Origin: JAXGQD01 sp040766665
GTDB taxonomy: Bacteria > Bacillota > Clostridia > Saccharofermentanales > Fastidiosipilaceae
Assembly (NCBI GenBank): GCA_040766665.1
Contig: JAXGQD010000001.1
Location: 1-64,000 of the forward strand
Direction of reading: 5' to 3'
DNA: 64,000 bases
Shown: one piece after another, positions 26,645-35,864 of the stretch
How the letters are laid out: every line of letters begins with the position of its first letter
How positions within the stretch are numbered: position 1 is the first letter of the stretch
The notes under the pieces: generated by a model
Told to the model about the DNA's origin: nothing
What the model saw: the letters and a program-made list of their open reading frames with translations, nothing else
The model's database searches: none
Position numbers and translations under genes: made by a program

Positions 26645-27976
26645 ATGAAAGACGTCAAGCTTTTGACCGAAACACCGGCAAAAGCTATTGCCAAGCTGTC
26701 CCTGCCCATCATGGCGAGCTCCTTTGTGCAGATGGCTTATAACCTGACCGACATGTTTTGGATTGGCTGGTTGGGCGCCGCTGCTGTGGCCGCCGTCGGT
26801 TCGGCGGGGATGTTCATGTGGTTTTCCGAGTCTTTTGCCCTGATACCACGCATGGGGGGACAGGTGCTGGCGGGACAGAGTCTGGGTGCCGCAGAGCCCC
26901 AAACCGCCCGTGATTATGCGGCCGGCGCGCTGCAAATGGGCACGGTTTTAGCCTTGCTTTATACCCTGGCAAGCCTGCTCCTACGCCGCCCGATGATCGC
27001 TGTTTTTAATCTCAATGAGCATGAGACCATTAAAGTGGCAGAACTCTACCTGAGCATCATCTCCATCGGCGTTTTGCCTTCTTTTCTGGTGCGTATACTC
27101 AGCGGCCTGATGACGGCTGCGGGGGACAGCCATACACCCTTCCGTGTCACCGCGACCGGCTTGGTGCTGAACATGCTCCTAGACCCGCTCTTCATCTTTG
27201 TGTTTAAACTGGGTGTGGCGGGGGCTGCTATCGCTACGGTGATTTCACAGGTCCTGGTTCTGCTGCTCTTTTTAAGAGCCTTAAAGACGCACGAGCTCTT
27301 ACGGGAGTTGTCATTTATGAAGGCTTTGCCCCGAGCTTATTACGGCAAAATCCTACGCATCGGCCTGCCCTCCGGTCTGCAGAATATGTTTTACTCTTCC
27401 GTCTCGATGCTTTTGGCACGCCTGACCGCCGCCTTTGGCGATACGGCGGTGGCCGTGGCGCGTGTCGGCGGACAAATCGAGTCGCTGGCCTGGATGACGG
27501 CCGATGGTTTGGGCGCGGCGATTAATGCTTTCAATGCCCAAAACTGGGGTGCCGGTAGGAAACGGCGGCTGCATCAGGGCTACGGGGCGGCTTTGGCTTT
27601 TGCCCTGTTGCTGGGCGGACTCTCGTCTTTTTTACTCTTTGTATTTCCGGCGCAAATCATGGGTCTCTTTTTCCATGAGGCGAGCGGGGTGGCGATTGGG
27701 GTTTCTTACCTCTTTGTCGTGGCCTTTTCGCAGGTTTTTATGAGTGTGGAAATCATGAGCAGTGGGGCTTTTGCCGGCTATGGCATGACCTTGATCCCTT
27801 CAGTGGTCATCACTGTCTTTACCGTCCTGCGTCTGCCTGCGGCCTACTGGCTCTCGCAGAGCGCTTTGGGCTTGGACGGCATCTGGTGGGCCATCAGTGC
27901 CAGCAGCATCGCCAAAGGCAGCCTGCTCTGTCTCTGGTTTATCCTCTTCCAAAACCGTAAACTGAAGTCATTGTGA
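26645..27976 (+). CDS. MATE family efflux transporter
   Basis: A 443-residue multidrug/toxin extrusion protein with about 12 membrane segments in two homologous halves. Seen landmarks are KAIAKLSLPIMASSFVQMAYNLTDMFWIGWLG at the start, PRMGGQVLAGQSLGA near residue 75 and GLPSGLQNMFYSSVSMLLARL in the second half. It probably exports cationic compounds or a metabolite by Na+ or H+ antiport. A TTG just before the ATG is an alternative start; the ribosome site is weak. The tex gene starts 10 bases downstream, so co-transcription is likely. Confidence 0.92.
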   Translation: MKDVKLLTETPAKAIAKLSLPIMASSFVQMAYNLTDMFWIGWLGAAAVAAVGSAGMFMWFSESFALIPRMGGQVLAGQSLGAAEPQTARDYAAGALQMGTVLALLYTLASLLLRRPMIAVFNLNEHETIKVAELYLSIISIGVLPSFLVRILSGLMTAAGDSHTPFRVTATGLVLNMLLDPLFIFVFKLGVAGAAIATVISQVLVLLLFLRALKTHELLRELSFMKALPRAYYGKILRIGLPSGLQNMFYSSVSMLLARLTAAFGDTAVAVARVGGQIESLAWMTADGLGAAINAFNAQNWGAGRKRRLHQGYGAALAFALLLGGLSSFLLFVFPAQIMGLFFHEASGVAIGVSYLFVVAFSQVFMSVEIMSSGAFAGYGMTLIPSVVITVFTVLRLPAAYWLSQSALGLDGIWWAISASSIAKGSLLCLWFILFQNRKLKSL

Positions 27977-27986
27977 GGTAAGTATT

Positions 27987-30155
27987 TTGGACGCAAATCA
28001 GATCAATCGCATCTTGGCCAAAGACATGCAGCTCGCCCTGCCGTTGGTCGCCGCCACCGTCGCCCTGCTGGACGACGGCAACACCGTGCCTTTCATCGCG
28101 CGCTACCGCAAGGAAGTGACCGGCGGCATGGATGATCAGCTTTTGCGTAATTTGGCAGAAAAATTACAAAAAGTGCGCCAGTTGGAGGAACGACGTGAAG
28201 AGGTTTTGCGCCTCATCGCCGAGCAGGAGAAACTCAGCCCGGAACTGGCAGAAGCCATCGCCGCAGCGACGACTGCGGCCGCGCTCGATGATCTCTACCG
28301 GCCTTTCCGCCCCAAGCGCCGTACCCGCGGCATGATCGCCCGCGAAAAAGGCTTGGAGCCCGTGGCGCAGGCCATCAAAGATGCCAAACTGTCGCGCGCC
28401 GCCGTTTTGGCATTGGCCGAACAGTGCCTTGCCGCTCAGCCGGAGGCGGAGCGCCTGAGTCTTGAAGATGCGCTAGCCGGCGCCTTTGATATATTGGCCG
28501 AGGACCTCTCCGATGATGCCGCTTTGCGCGGCAAACTGCGCAGCCTGCTCTGGCGCGAAGCTCGACTGCAGAGCAAGCAAAAGCAGGAAGGGGATTCGGT
28601 TTACCGACTTTACTACGATTACAGCGAAGCTCTGAACCGCGTTAAAGGGCACCGCACGTTAGCCATCAACCGCGGCGAGAAAGAGGGGTTTTTGCAGGTC
28701 AAAATTGAGCTTGAGCGGGAAGCGGCGGAAGCTCTGTTGCGCCAGGCTTTTCAAGTGCCGGCGGACAAGGCGGAGTGGATTGCCGAGATTGCTGCGGACG
28801 CCTGGAAACGCTTGCTTTTTCCCTCGTTGGAAACAGAGTTGCGCAATGCCTTGACTGAGGAGGCCGAGACGGAAGCGATGGCGCTTTTTGCCACGAATCT
28901 GCGTGCGACCTTGCTGGCTCCGCCTTTGCGTGAGCATACCGTTTTAGCCTTTGACCCGGGATACCGCAACGGCTGTAAATTGGCGGTGACGGGACCGCAC
29001 GGTGAAGTGCTGGCGACCGCTCATATTTATCCGCTGCCACCACAGTCAAAAACTGCGCAAAGCAAGGAAACCATTGCAGCCTTAATTAAGAAGCATGCCG
29101 TTGAAGCCCTGGCGCTGGGCAACGGAACGGCGACGCGGGAAACCGAAGCCTTTATCAGAGAATATTTAAGTGAAAGCGGGCAAAACCTACCCCTCATCCT
29201 GGTCAACGAAGCCGGTGCTTCGGTCTATTCCGCTTCACCCATCGCCGCCGCCGAATTTCCCGAAATGGACGTGTCGTTGCGCAGCAGTGTCTCCCTGGCC
29301 AGGCGTCTGCAGGATCCCTTGGCGGAGCTGGTCAAGATTGAACCTGCCGCGATCGGCGTTGGCCAATACCAGCATGATATGAACCAAAAAGCCCTGAGTG
29401 CGAAGCTGGGCGACGTGGTGGAAGACTGCGTCAACCAAGCCGGCTGCGACCTGAACAGCGCCTCAGCGGCCTTACTTTCCTATATCTCCGGTGTTTCGGA
29501 TAAATTGGCAGCCAACATCGTCGACTATCGCAGTGCGAAAGGCGGCTTCCGCAATCGCCGTGAACTCCTGAAAGTGCCTAAACTGGGCCCAAAAGCCTAC
29601 GAGCAATGCGCCGGTTTTTTGCGTATCCCTGAAAGTGACGAACCCCTGGACAACACCTCGGTTCATCCTGAATCCTATACCGCGGCACGCGGCCTCTTGG
29701 CGACACTCGGCATCAAAACAGCCAAAAACGGCAAGTTGGGCGAACAAAAGCTCAGCCCTTTACCGGCGCACATCAAGGCCACCGACTTAGCCAAAGAACT
29801 GGGCATCGGACTGCCGACTTTAGAGGACATCATTCTGGCTCTGGAGAAACCGGGGCGTGATTCCCGAGAGAATCTGGAGCTTTCGGAAAGAAGCAGCGGG
29901 GTCAATGAGATCGGCGATTTAAAGCCGGGCATGAAGCTCAAAGGCGTCGTACGTAATGTGGCGGCTTTCGGTGCTTTCGTGGATATCGGCATCCACCAGG
30001 ATGGCCTGGTGCATATTTCGGAAATGGCCGACCGCTTTGTACAGGATCCGACGCAGGTGGTGCAGGCCGGACAGCGGGTGGAGGTGCAGGTCTTGGAAGT
30101 AGATGCGGCGAAGAAGCGCATCTCCCTGAGCATGAAGCCTTCGCGCCTGAAATAA
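27987..30155 (+). CDS. tex: Tex-type RNA-binding transcription accessory protein
   Basis: A 722-residue Tex protein of full length. It has the N-terminal helical domain with NTVPFIARYRKEVTGGMDD near residue 33, DLYRPFRPKRRT, a YqgF-like RNase H fold (LAFDPGYRNGCKLAV near residue 325), helix-hairpin-helix repeats (AALLSYISGVSDKLA), and a C-terminal S1 domain (KGVVRNVAAFGAFVDIGIHQDGLVHISEM from about 650). It binds nucleic acid and affects transcription. The start is TTG at 27987 with TGAGGTAAG 8 bases upstream. Confidence 0.95.
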   Translation: MDANQINRILAKDMQLALPLVAATVALLDDGNTVPFIARYRKEVTGGMDDQLLRNLAEKLQKVRQLEERREEVLRLIAEQEKLSPELAEAIAAATTAAALDDLYRPFRPKRRTRGMIAREKGLEPVAQAIKDAKLSRAAVLALAEQCLAAQPEAERLSLEDALAGAFDILAEDLSDDAALRGKLRSLLWREARLQSKQKQEGDSVYRLYYDYSEALNRVKGHRTLAINRGEKEGFLQVKIELEREAAEALLRQAFQVPADKAEWIAEIAADAWKRLLFPSLETELRNALTEEAETEAMALFATNLRATLLAPPLREHTVLAFDPGYRNGCKLAVTGPHGEVLATAHIYPLPPQSKTAQSKETIAALIKKHAVEALALGNGTATRETEAFIREYLSESGQNLPLILVNEAGASVYSASPIAAAEFPEMDVSLRSSVSLARRLQDPLAELVKIEPAAIGVGQYQHDMNQKALSAKLGDVVEDCVNQAGCDLNSASAALLSYISGVSDKLAANIVDYRSAKGGFRNRRELLKVPKLGPKAYEQCAGFLRIPESDEPLDNTSVHPESYTAARGLLATLGIKTAKNGKLGEQKLSPLPAHIKATDLAKELGIGLPTLEDIILALEKPGRDSRENLELSERSSGVNEIGDLKPGMKLKGVVRNVAAFGAFVDIGIHQDGLVHISEMADRFVQDPTQVVQAGQRVEVQVLEVDAAKKRISLSMKPSRLK

Positions 30156-30167
30156 AAGGGGATAGTG

Positions 30168-30890
30168 ATGCGTTTTATCTTTATCGGCGACACACACGGT
30201 CATATCGATTTGGGCAAAATCGGCCCGGAAGCGACCGCCGCCATCAACCTAAATGAGAGTGATGTCATCGTTCAATGCGGCGACTTCGGTGCCGCCTGGT
30301 ACGGCGATGAACACGGCACGCTGGAATACTGGCGTTCACTGCCCTGCGAGACCCTTGTCTGTCTGGGCAATCACGAAAACTGGGATTGGATGCAGGCGCA
30401 GCCCATGGTGCATAAATTTGACTGCTGGGGCTATGAAATCGGCCCGCGTATTTTTGCCCCATTGCTGGGCAGTATTGCCGAAGTGGCGGGAAAGAGACTA
30501 TGGTTTTTCACCGGGGCATACTCGATTGATTTTGCCTACCGTGAGTGGGGCAGGACGGTCTTTCGACAGGAGGTTCCGCGCAAAGCCGAAGCCTTGGCTG
30601 CTATTGCTAAACTGGCTACAGCCGCACCCGTCGATTATGCCATTTCGCACGAAGGATCCAGGCGTTTTGTCAGCCAGCACTTTGGTTATCCGATTATGGA
30701 TTTGAGCGAGCTTTACCTAATGCGGGTCGGCGAAGACAGGGACAGCCTGCAGCACCCGGCCTTCCTTTTAGATGAACTCTATGCACATCCGGAGTGGTAC
30801 AAGCAGTGGTATTTCGGGCATCACCACCGCGACTTTGGTGCAGGCAATATTCGCTGCCTCTATCGGGATTTAGTCATTGAGTCGTTTTAA
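30168..30890 (+). CDS. Calcineurin-like metallophosphoesterase
   Basis: A 240-residue phosphoesterase with the full two-metal motif set: GDTHGH (residues 7-12), GDFG, GNHE, ISHEGS and GHHH near residue 222. Substrate is unknown; relatives act on phosphoproteins or nucleotides. AAGGGGATAG precedes tandem GTG-ATG starts; the ATG is chosen. It lies 12 bases after tex and its stop overlaps the end of the convergent exporter-family gene by four bases. Confidence 0.88.
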   Translation: MRFIFIGDTHGHIDLGKIGPEATAAINLNESDVIVQCGDFGAAWYGDEHGTLEYWRSLPCETLVCLGNHENWDWMQAQPMVHKFDCWGYEIGPRIFAPLLGSIAEVAGKRLWFFTGAYSIDFAYREWGRTVFRQEVPRKAEALAAIAKLATAAPVDYAISHEGSRRFVSQHFGYPIMDLSELYLMRVGEDRDSLQHPAFLLDELYAHPEWYKQWYFGHHHRDFGAGNIRCLYRDLVIESF

Positions 30891-31516
30891 CTTGCTTTGC
30901 CCTGATCGTGGCTCGGTACCTCGTTGAGGTTGCTTTTTTGTCCCGGTAAAACATAGTTCACCACCCCCGCGACCACAATGCCCAAGAGGGTACTGGCGGT
31001 GCGGTTGAAAGCCAAAGTGAGTGGGTCAACGTTTTCACCATGGTTAAAACAAATCACCAGAAAGACAATGGCGGCTAAGGCCACAGCGCTGCGCTGCTCC
31101 ATGAGCACCGTGATGTAAATCAGCGGAATGAGCAATAAAGCGACAACCGTGTAAAAAAGCAGATTGGTGATCGGCGCGTTCAGCATCTGAAAACCCCAGA
31201 GCGTCAGACCGCCGAAGACACCGCCCAGCAGCGTCCCCCACATGCGTTCACGGCCGTTTTGTAAGGTCTGCTGAATTGAAGCCTGCATGCAAATCACCGC
31301 GGCAAAAGCGGCAATCAAAGGCGGGTTGTCGTGCCAACGATCCAATAAAAAACAGATAAACACGGCCACCGAGGTCTTGATGATGCGCATGCCGATATGC
31401 GGGATTTCAAACGTGCGTTTGTGGCGATTGCGGTAGCGCGTCCGCCATGAGGCTTTGGTCCCTTTGGCTTGATTTTGCTCCTCTACCTTCGTTTCTCGCT
31501 TTTGTTCATCCATCAT
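30887..31516 (-). CDS. Aromatic acid exporter family (ArAE_1/FUSC-like) membrane protein
   Basis: A 209-residue membrane protein resembling the ArAE_1 N-terminal domain of YgaM/YqjA type. A cationic N-terminus is followed by IGMRIIKTSVAVFICFLLD (near residue 42) and about four to five more hydrophobic segments, with the signature LQNGRERMWGTLLGGVFGG near residue 85. The cytoplasmic C-terminal domain of longer members is absent. It may export organic acids or have a wall-related role; substrate is unknown. The next gene upstream on this strand starts 15 bases before, so it may be the last gene of the DUF1667/GlpAB transcript. Confidence 0.8.
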   Translation of the reverse strand: MMDEQKRETKVEEQNQAKGTKASWRTRYRNRHKRTFEIPHIGMRIIKTSVAVFICFLLDRWHDNPPLIAAFAAVICMQASIQQTLQNGRERMWGTLLGGVFGGLTLWGFQMLNAPITNLLFYTVVALLLIPLIYITVLMEQRSAVALAAIVFLVICFNHGENVDPLTLAFNRTASTLLGIVVAGVVNYVLPGQKSNLNEVPSHDQGKAS

Positions 31517-31531
31517 TATTTCGCACTACTT

Positions 31532-31891
31532 TCAAATAGCTGCAATGCTGCGCGTGACAATCATATCCACACCCGTATCGAGTATATTGGCAAAAGCCAC
31601 CTGCCCAATCGTCAGCGGCGCCTGGAGTTCCAAGGTCCTCAGACAATCCATAGCCGCCATCAGCTTATCCTTGGGTATGGCTTTAGCCGACTTTACGGGC
31701 ACCAAATCGATAGCTGCGCCACGCACGCTTACGGTTGTAGTTAAAACACGCTCCGGGTGCTTCCACTCGGCGTGGGCATAGGGTATCCCTTTCGGACAGA
31801 AATTTCCGCTCACCCGAATATCGCCGTCTTGTTCCTCTACTTCCAGATGGCAGCCACGGGGGCATACCAGACAAATCATTTGTTTTTTCAT
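31532..31891 (-). CDS. DUF1667 cysteine-rich protein of the anaerobic G3P oxidase system
   Basis: A 119-residue protein with an N-terminal cluster CLVCPRGC (residues 8-15) and a further Cys in GNFCPKG near 32, the usual DUF1667 layout, likely holding an iron-sulfur cluster. In Clostridia it nearly always sits beside GlpA-like and GlpB-like flavoproteins and may act as a small electron-transfer subunit like GlpC; this role is inferred. AGGAGG precedes the ATG, and it starts 11 bases after the fusion gene, so the two are translated together. Confidence 0.88.
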   Translation of the reverse strand: MKKQMICLVCPRGCHLEVEEQDGDIRVSGNFCPKGIPYAHAEWKHPERVLTTTVSVRGAAIDLVPVKSAKAIPKDKLMAAMDCLRTLELQAPLTIGQVAFANILDTGVDMIVTRSIAAI

Positions 31892-31901
31892 CGATGTCCT
31901 C

Positions 31902-34900
31902 CTATTGCCCTGCCACTTGTCCTACCACGCCACTTTGCATGAAGCCTGCAGAGCCGGATTGCGTATCGATTAAGCGCAATTCCAGGCTTTCAGCAGCGCT
32001 TTGACGCATTTTGTTGAGCAGGCTCGGGCTCAGGTTAATGGCCTGCATCTCACCCGGTGCCAGAAAGGTTTTGTTCCATGAAGCCAAGACATCGTCCCCG
32101 TGACAGAGTTCAATACGTGCCCGCGGGTAGACCGCGTTGACGCGATAATAGAGCACCCCATCCGTCGGCACGAGCTGTGGGCGGATACTTTGCGGCACGA
32201 CATAGCTGATGCCGGTACCATTGTCAAAACGCAGGCGTTTGGCTTCTATGCCTTCTTGAGCAGTTTCGCTGCTTGCCGCTCTTGCCGCTTGATGCAAAGA
32301 CATGGCGTAGCGGATGGCTGCCCGTCCGGCCCGTTCACTTTCAGCACTGACATAGTCCACCAAATCGTGCACATGCAAGACATTGCCGCAGGCAAAGACA
32401 CCCGGCACCTCCGTCTGCAAACTCTCATTGACGTAGCAACCCCGTGTGCGCGGGTCCAGCTCTAAGCCTAAGCAACGGCTGAGTTCGTTTTCGGGAATCA
32501 GGCCCACCGAAAGCAGCAGACAATCGCAAGCAAAGCGCTGTTCCGTGCCTGGTATAGGTTTGCGGTTTTCATCCACCTGCGAGACCTCGACCGACTCCAG
32601 TCGTGGATAACCGGAAATCTTAGTCACCGTATGAGACAGTAGCAGGGGAATACCAAAATCGTCCAGGCACTGCACGCGGTTTCTGGTCAGACCCGAAGAA
32701 TAAGGCAGTAATTCAACGCAGGCCAGAACCTGCGAGCCCTCCAGGCTGAGGCGTCTGGCCATAATCAAGCCGATGTCACCGGAGCCCAGGATGACGACTC
32801 TTTTGCCCGGCAAAAGATTCTCGATATTCATATAACGCTGCGCCGTCCCTGCCGTCATCACGCCCGCCGGACGCGAACCGGGAATGCCGATCCCACCGCG
32901 CGGACGCTCACGGCAGCCCATCGCCAAAATCAGGCTTTTCGTGCGCATTTCCATATACCCGAAAGCCGGTGTAATCGCCGATACGAGGTGCAGGGCTGAG
33001 CCCTCATGCTCCTGCAAGTGCGTGTGCAGGCGCGTCTGTCCCGCTTCGTCCAACGTGGTCATCTGTCCGTTGATGCCCAGCACCATCGCGTCGCAGAGCA
33101 GGCTGATTTCCTGCTCCTCGAGCCGCTTCAGGCAACGTTCCGCATACTCGGGACCGGTTAGTTCTTCTTTAAAATAATGCAGTCCAAAACCGCTGTGAAT
33201 ACACTGATTAAGGATGCCTCCCGGCACCGTGTCGCGCTCCAGCAAGAGAATTTTCGCCTGCGGATTTTCTTTTTTAGCGGCAAAAGCAGCGCTCATCCCC
33301 GCAGGTCCCGCCCCCACAATGACGATATCCCACTCCTGTGTGCGGGGGTCCAGCGTGTTTTCTTTATTCGTTACAGCGGCAGTTCGTGCCTCGAGATTGT
33401 TCTGCTTGGCGCTTGAAGCTGCTTTTTTCTGGCTCTGCTCTCTGGCTGCGTGTATTTCCTCAATTCTTTCCGGCTTCACCTGACCCAGAAGTTCTTGACT
33501 ACCGGCTCTGTCCAGCGGGATGTTTTCCGGACCCGTCAGGCGGTACTCCGCCAGCAGTTTACGGATGCGCGGTCCGCAAAACCCTCCCTGACAACGCCCC
33601 ATACCGGCATTACAGCGGCGCTTCACCGCTTCAACCGAGCGTGGCGGGAAGGGGCTTTCCAATACTTCTCTGATCTCCGCTTCGGTCACCCCTTCACAGC
33701 GGCAAATAATGCGCGCATAAAGGGGATTCTCCTCGCATTTCACCCTTTTTTCTTCGGCCGACAAAAAGCGGAAACGCAGGCGTTTACGCTCATTCAGGAA
33801 ATGGGTTTTTTCTTTCAGCTCAAATCCGAGCTGCTCGAGCAATGCCGGGACGCGCGCTGCCAAAGCAGGGGCGGAAGTCAAGCCAGGGGACTTGATGCCG
33901 GCCATGTTAATGAAGGCCGGTGCCTGTTCTGAAAAGCCAAAGATGAAGTCGTTGATATTGCTGTTCGCCCTCAGTCCGGCAAAATTGCGGATGCTCTCAC
34001 TCCAGGGTATCGCGGGCACACTCTTCAGTGCCTTATCCCTTACGAAAGCCTGTCCCTCAGCCGTAGTGGCGGTATCTTCTTTCGTGTTGCCCGATTCGGC
34101 ATTGGGCCCGACAATCAGGTTTCCGTGTACGGTGGGGGAAACCAGAACGCCCTTGCCGTCTAAATTTGGGCATTGGAATATCACATGATGCACGGTCGTA
34201 CCGGCGCTCTTATCGAGCATGTAATATTGACCACGCGAGGGTTGAATCGTAAAACCACTGCCCCCTGCCAGAGCGTGAATTTCGTCCGCATGCACGCCTG
34301 CCGCATTGACGATGGCACGGGCTTTGAACACTTGACCTGACTCAGTGGTAAGGGTATAGATTTGCTTTTCGTAGCGAATGTTCGCGACACGAGCGTCCGT
34401 TTTGACGCTGACACCGTTTTTGATTGCGGTCTCAGTCATGGCCAGAGCATATTCCCAAGGGTCTACCACAGCGGCACTGGGCGCATAAAGGGAGGCCTTC
34501 ACCTGCGGATTCAGTTGGGGTTCTTTTTGGAGTGTCTCCTCAGCGTTGAGGATTTGCAGGCCGGGGATGCCGTTCGTTTTGCCACGCTCATAAAGGGCTT
34601 TAATATGTGCCACATCCGCATCGTCGAAAGCGAGTACGAGCGAGCCGATTTCATGGCGGGGAATGTCGAGGTCTGCGCAAATCTGCTTGGCCAGAATGAC
34701 GCCTTCACGATTGGTCTCAGCCATCAGGCTACCCGGCTCAGGGTCGTAACCGGCGTGGAGGATGGCGGAATTGGCTTTTGTAGTCCAGGTGGAAGCATCG
34801 TTTTCGGCTTCGAGCACCAATACCTCGAGCTCGTAGCGTGCCAGGGTGTAAGCGGTGGCAGCCCCGCAAATGCCCAATCCGATAATGCAAAGATCGTGGA

Positions 34901-34940
34901 TTTTTTGAGTCTCTGTCTGCTCGCGCGTTGAGTCGCTCAT
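31902..34940 (-). CDS. GlpA-GlpB fusion: FAD glycerol-3-phosphate oxidase joined to an FAD/NAD(P) oxidoreductase
   Basis: One 1,012-residue chain holding two proteins that are usually separate. Part 1 (to about 450) is a DAO-fold flavoprotein (CIIGLGICGAATAYTLARY; ILHAGYDPEPGSLMAE), resembling glycerol-3-phosphate dehydrogenase. A BFD-type [2Fe-2S] domain follows with CRCEGVT and CNAGMGRCQGGFCG. After a charged linker, part 2 (from about 545) is a pyridine-nucleotide-disulfide-type oxidoreductase (DIVIVGAGPAGMSAAFAAK; GSGDIGLIMARRL; GVFACGN). The frame is open throughout, without a stop in the linker. The ATG at 34940 has AAGGAG upstream. It should oxidise glycerol-3-phosphate in the anaerobic glycerol route with the DUF1667 protein and GlpK. 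Confidence 0.88.
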   Translation of the reverse strand: MSDSTREQTETQKIHDLCIIGLGICGAATAYTLARYELEVLVLEAENDASTWTTKANSAILHAGYDPEPGSLMAETNREGVILAKQICADLDIPRHEIGSLVLAFDDADVAHIKALYERGKTNGIPGLQILNAEETLQKEPQLNPQVKASLYAPSAAVVDPWEYALAMTETAIKNGVSVKTDARVANIRYEKQIYTLTTESGQVFKARAIVNAAGVHADEIHALAGGSGFTIQPSRGQYYMLDKSAGTTVHHVIFQCPNLDGKGVLVSPTVHGNLIVGPNAESGNTKEDTATTAEGQAFVRDKALKSVPAIPWSESIRNFAGLRANSNINDFIFGFSEQAPAFINMAGIKSPGLTSAPALAARVPALLEQLGFELKEKTHFLNERKRLRFRFLSAEEKRVKCEENPLYARIICRCEGVTEAEIREVLESPFPPRSVEAVKRRCNAGMGRCQGGFCGPRIRKLLAEYRLTGPENIPLDRAGSQELLGQVKPERIEEIHAAREQSQKKAASSAKQNNLEARTAAVTNKENTLDPRTQEWDIVIVGAGPAGMSAAFAAKKENPQAKILLLERDTVPGGILNQCIHSGFGLHYFKEELTGPEYAERCLKRLEEQEISLLCDAMVLGINGQMTTLDEAGQTRLHTHLQEHEGSALHLVSAITPAFGYMEMRTKSLILAMGCRERPRGGIGIPGSRPAGVMTAGTAQRYMNIENLLPGKRVVILGSGDIGLIMARRLSLEGSQVLACVELLPYSSGLTRNRVQCLDDFGIPLLLSHTVTKISGYPRLESVEVSQVDENRKPIPGTEQRFACDCLLLSVGLIPENELSRCLGLELDPRTRGCYVNESLQTEVPGVFACGNVLHVHDLVDYVSAESERAGRAAIRYAMSLHQAARAASSETAQEGIEAKRLRFDNGTGISYVVPQSIRPQLVPTDGVLYYRVNAVYPRARIELCHGDDVLASWNKTFLAPGEMQAINLSPSLLNKMRQSAAESLELRLIDTQSGSAGFMQSGVVGQVAGQ

Positions 34941-35051
34941 ATGAGAAAAGTGCTCCTTCGTTTCGAGGTTAAGTCGCGTTTGTGGATTTTCTTCAGTATA
35001 ACATTTACGCCTGGAGGCTTGGGTGCGATGGGGAGGAGGCGGGATCAAATT

Positions 35052-35076
35052 GTCGCGTGGCTTGGGCGGCTGCGAC
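35052..35076. repeat. Family B hairpin repeat, single copy
   Basis: GTCGCGTGGC...GGCTGCGAC followed by TCTGCT. Confidence 0.75.
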
Positions 35077-35108
35077 TCTGCTTTTGTTTGAGTGGACTAG
35101 GGTTCTGA

Positions 35109-35305
35109 CTACAGATTTTACGTTTGTACAAATATTTTTATCGAGAAGCACTTCAAATCCCACGATTCCGGGGTTTTTACTACATTTTTTACGGTTCTGC
35201 AAGGTGCTGTTTGTAAAATCGAAAATAGTGTAAGTAAAATTGTAGAATGACAGTCCAAGAGCCTCGATTCATACCTGTGTGTTTGTACAAACGTAAAAAC
35301 TGTAG
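35109..35305. repeat. Family E MITE-like repeat, copy 1 (197 bp)
   Basis: Terminal inverted repeats of about 24 bp match at all but one position: CTACAGATTTTACGTTTG at the left and the complement of CAAACGTAAAAACTGTAG at the right. A second internal inverted pair (CTACATTTTTTACGG... and ...ATCGAAAATAGTGTA) lies near the centre. No open frame of note. Confidence 0.85.
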
Positions 35306-35328
35306 TAGCGGAAGGGGTTTCACTAATC

Positions 35329-35396
35329 GTCGCATTGCCTGGGCGGCTGCGACACCGCTCAAAATCGAAACGTCGCAGAGCTTGGTCGGCCGCGAC
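35329..35396. repeat. Family B hairpin repeat, two copies
   Basis: Copies at 35329-35353 and 35372-35396, each GTCGC...GCGAC. Confidence 0.78.
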
Positions 35397-35449
35397 TCCA
35401 CTTTGGGACTGAACCTTTACCTTGAGAGTCTAGTGACTCAACTGAAAAT

Positions 35450-35660
35450 CCGACAAAAATTGCGTTAATCCAAGATGACCCGTGTTTGGGGGTCTGTAAT
35501 CCATGCGATTTGCTCCATTTAGGGACAGTTTTTTCGATTATCCAAGTTAGCTAGAGGTAACCAGTTGGATTAACGTAAAAAGTTACGCTAAATTACGGTT
35601 TTCACAAGAATATTCGCTCAAATCAAGCCCATACGCTTGGATTATCGAAAATTTTGCCAG
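35450..35660. repeat. Family A MITE-like repeat, copy 2 (211 bp)
   Basis: Left end CCGACAAAAATTGCGTTAAT; right end GATTATCGAAAATTTTGCCAG, its near complement. The interior has GGATTAACGTAAAAAGTTACG and ATTACGGTTTTCAC. It sits between the family B copies and the C-rich stretch upstream of glpK. Confidence 0.78.
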
Positions 35661-35670
35661 TACCGTACAA

Positions 35671-35822
35671 AAACACCCTCATCCCCACAACCTCATCCCC
35701 ACAACCAAACCCCCACACCCCCACAACTCCCACAACCACCATACCCCGCACCACCACACCCCCACAACTCCCACCGATGCCCGCACCCCGCACCCCCGAA
35801 CTCCGCCTCCCCGCACAGCCCC
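35671..35822 (+). other. G-poor, C-rich low-complexity tract upstream of glpK
   Basis: Between 35671 and 35774 the plus strand has a single G (35748), with many runs of four to five C in CCCCCACA-like units; G returns gradually to 35822. The complementary strand is therefore rich in G-runs able to form quadruplexes. It ends just before TATAAT at 35831. No protein is supported. Confidence 0.8.
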
Positions 35823-35830
35823 GCGCTTGC

Positions 35831-35836
35831 TATAAT
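35831..35836 (+). promoter_or_regulatory. Likely -10 box for glpK
   Basis: A perfect TATAAT lies 29 bases before the glpK start at 35865. No good -35 box is visible in the C-rich stretch at the expected distance. Confidence 0.5.
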
Positions 35837-35864
35837 ACAGACAGCAAGCAACGAGGTGATGGCG

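Noticed and set aside
35637..35864. Pro-rich N-terminal extension of glycerol kinase
   Set aside because: It is only the translation of the C-rich tract upstream of the TATAAT and ribosome site; the kinase begins at 35865.
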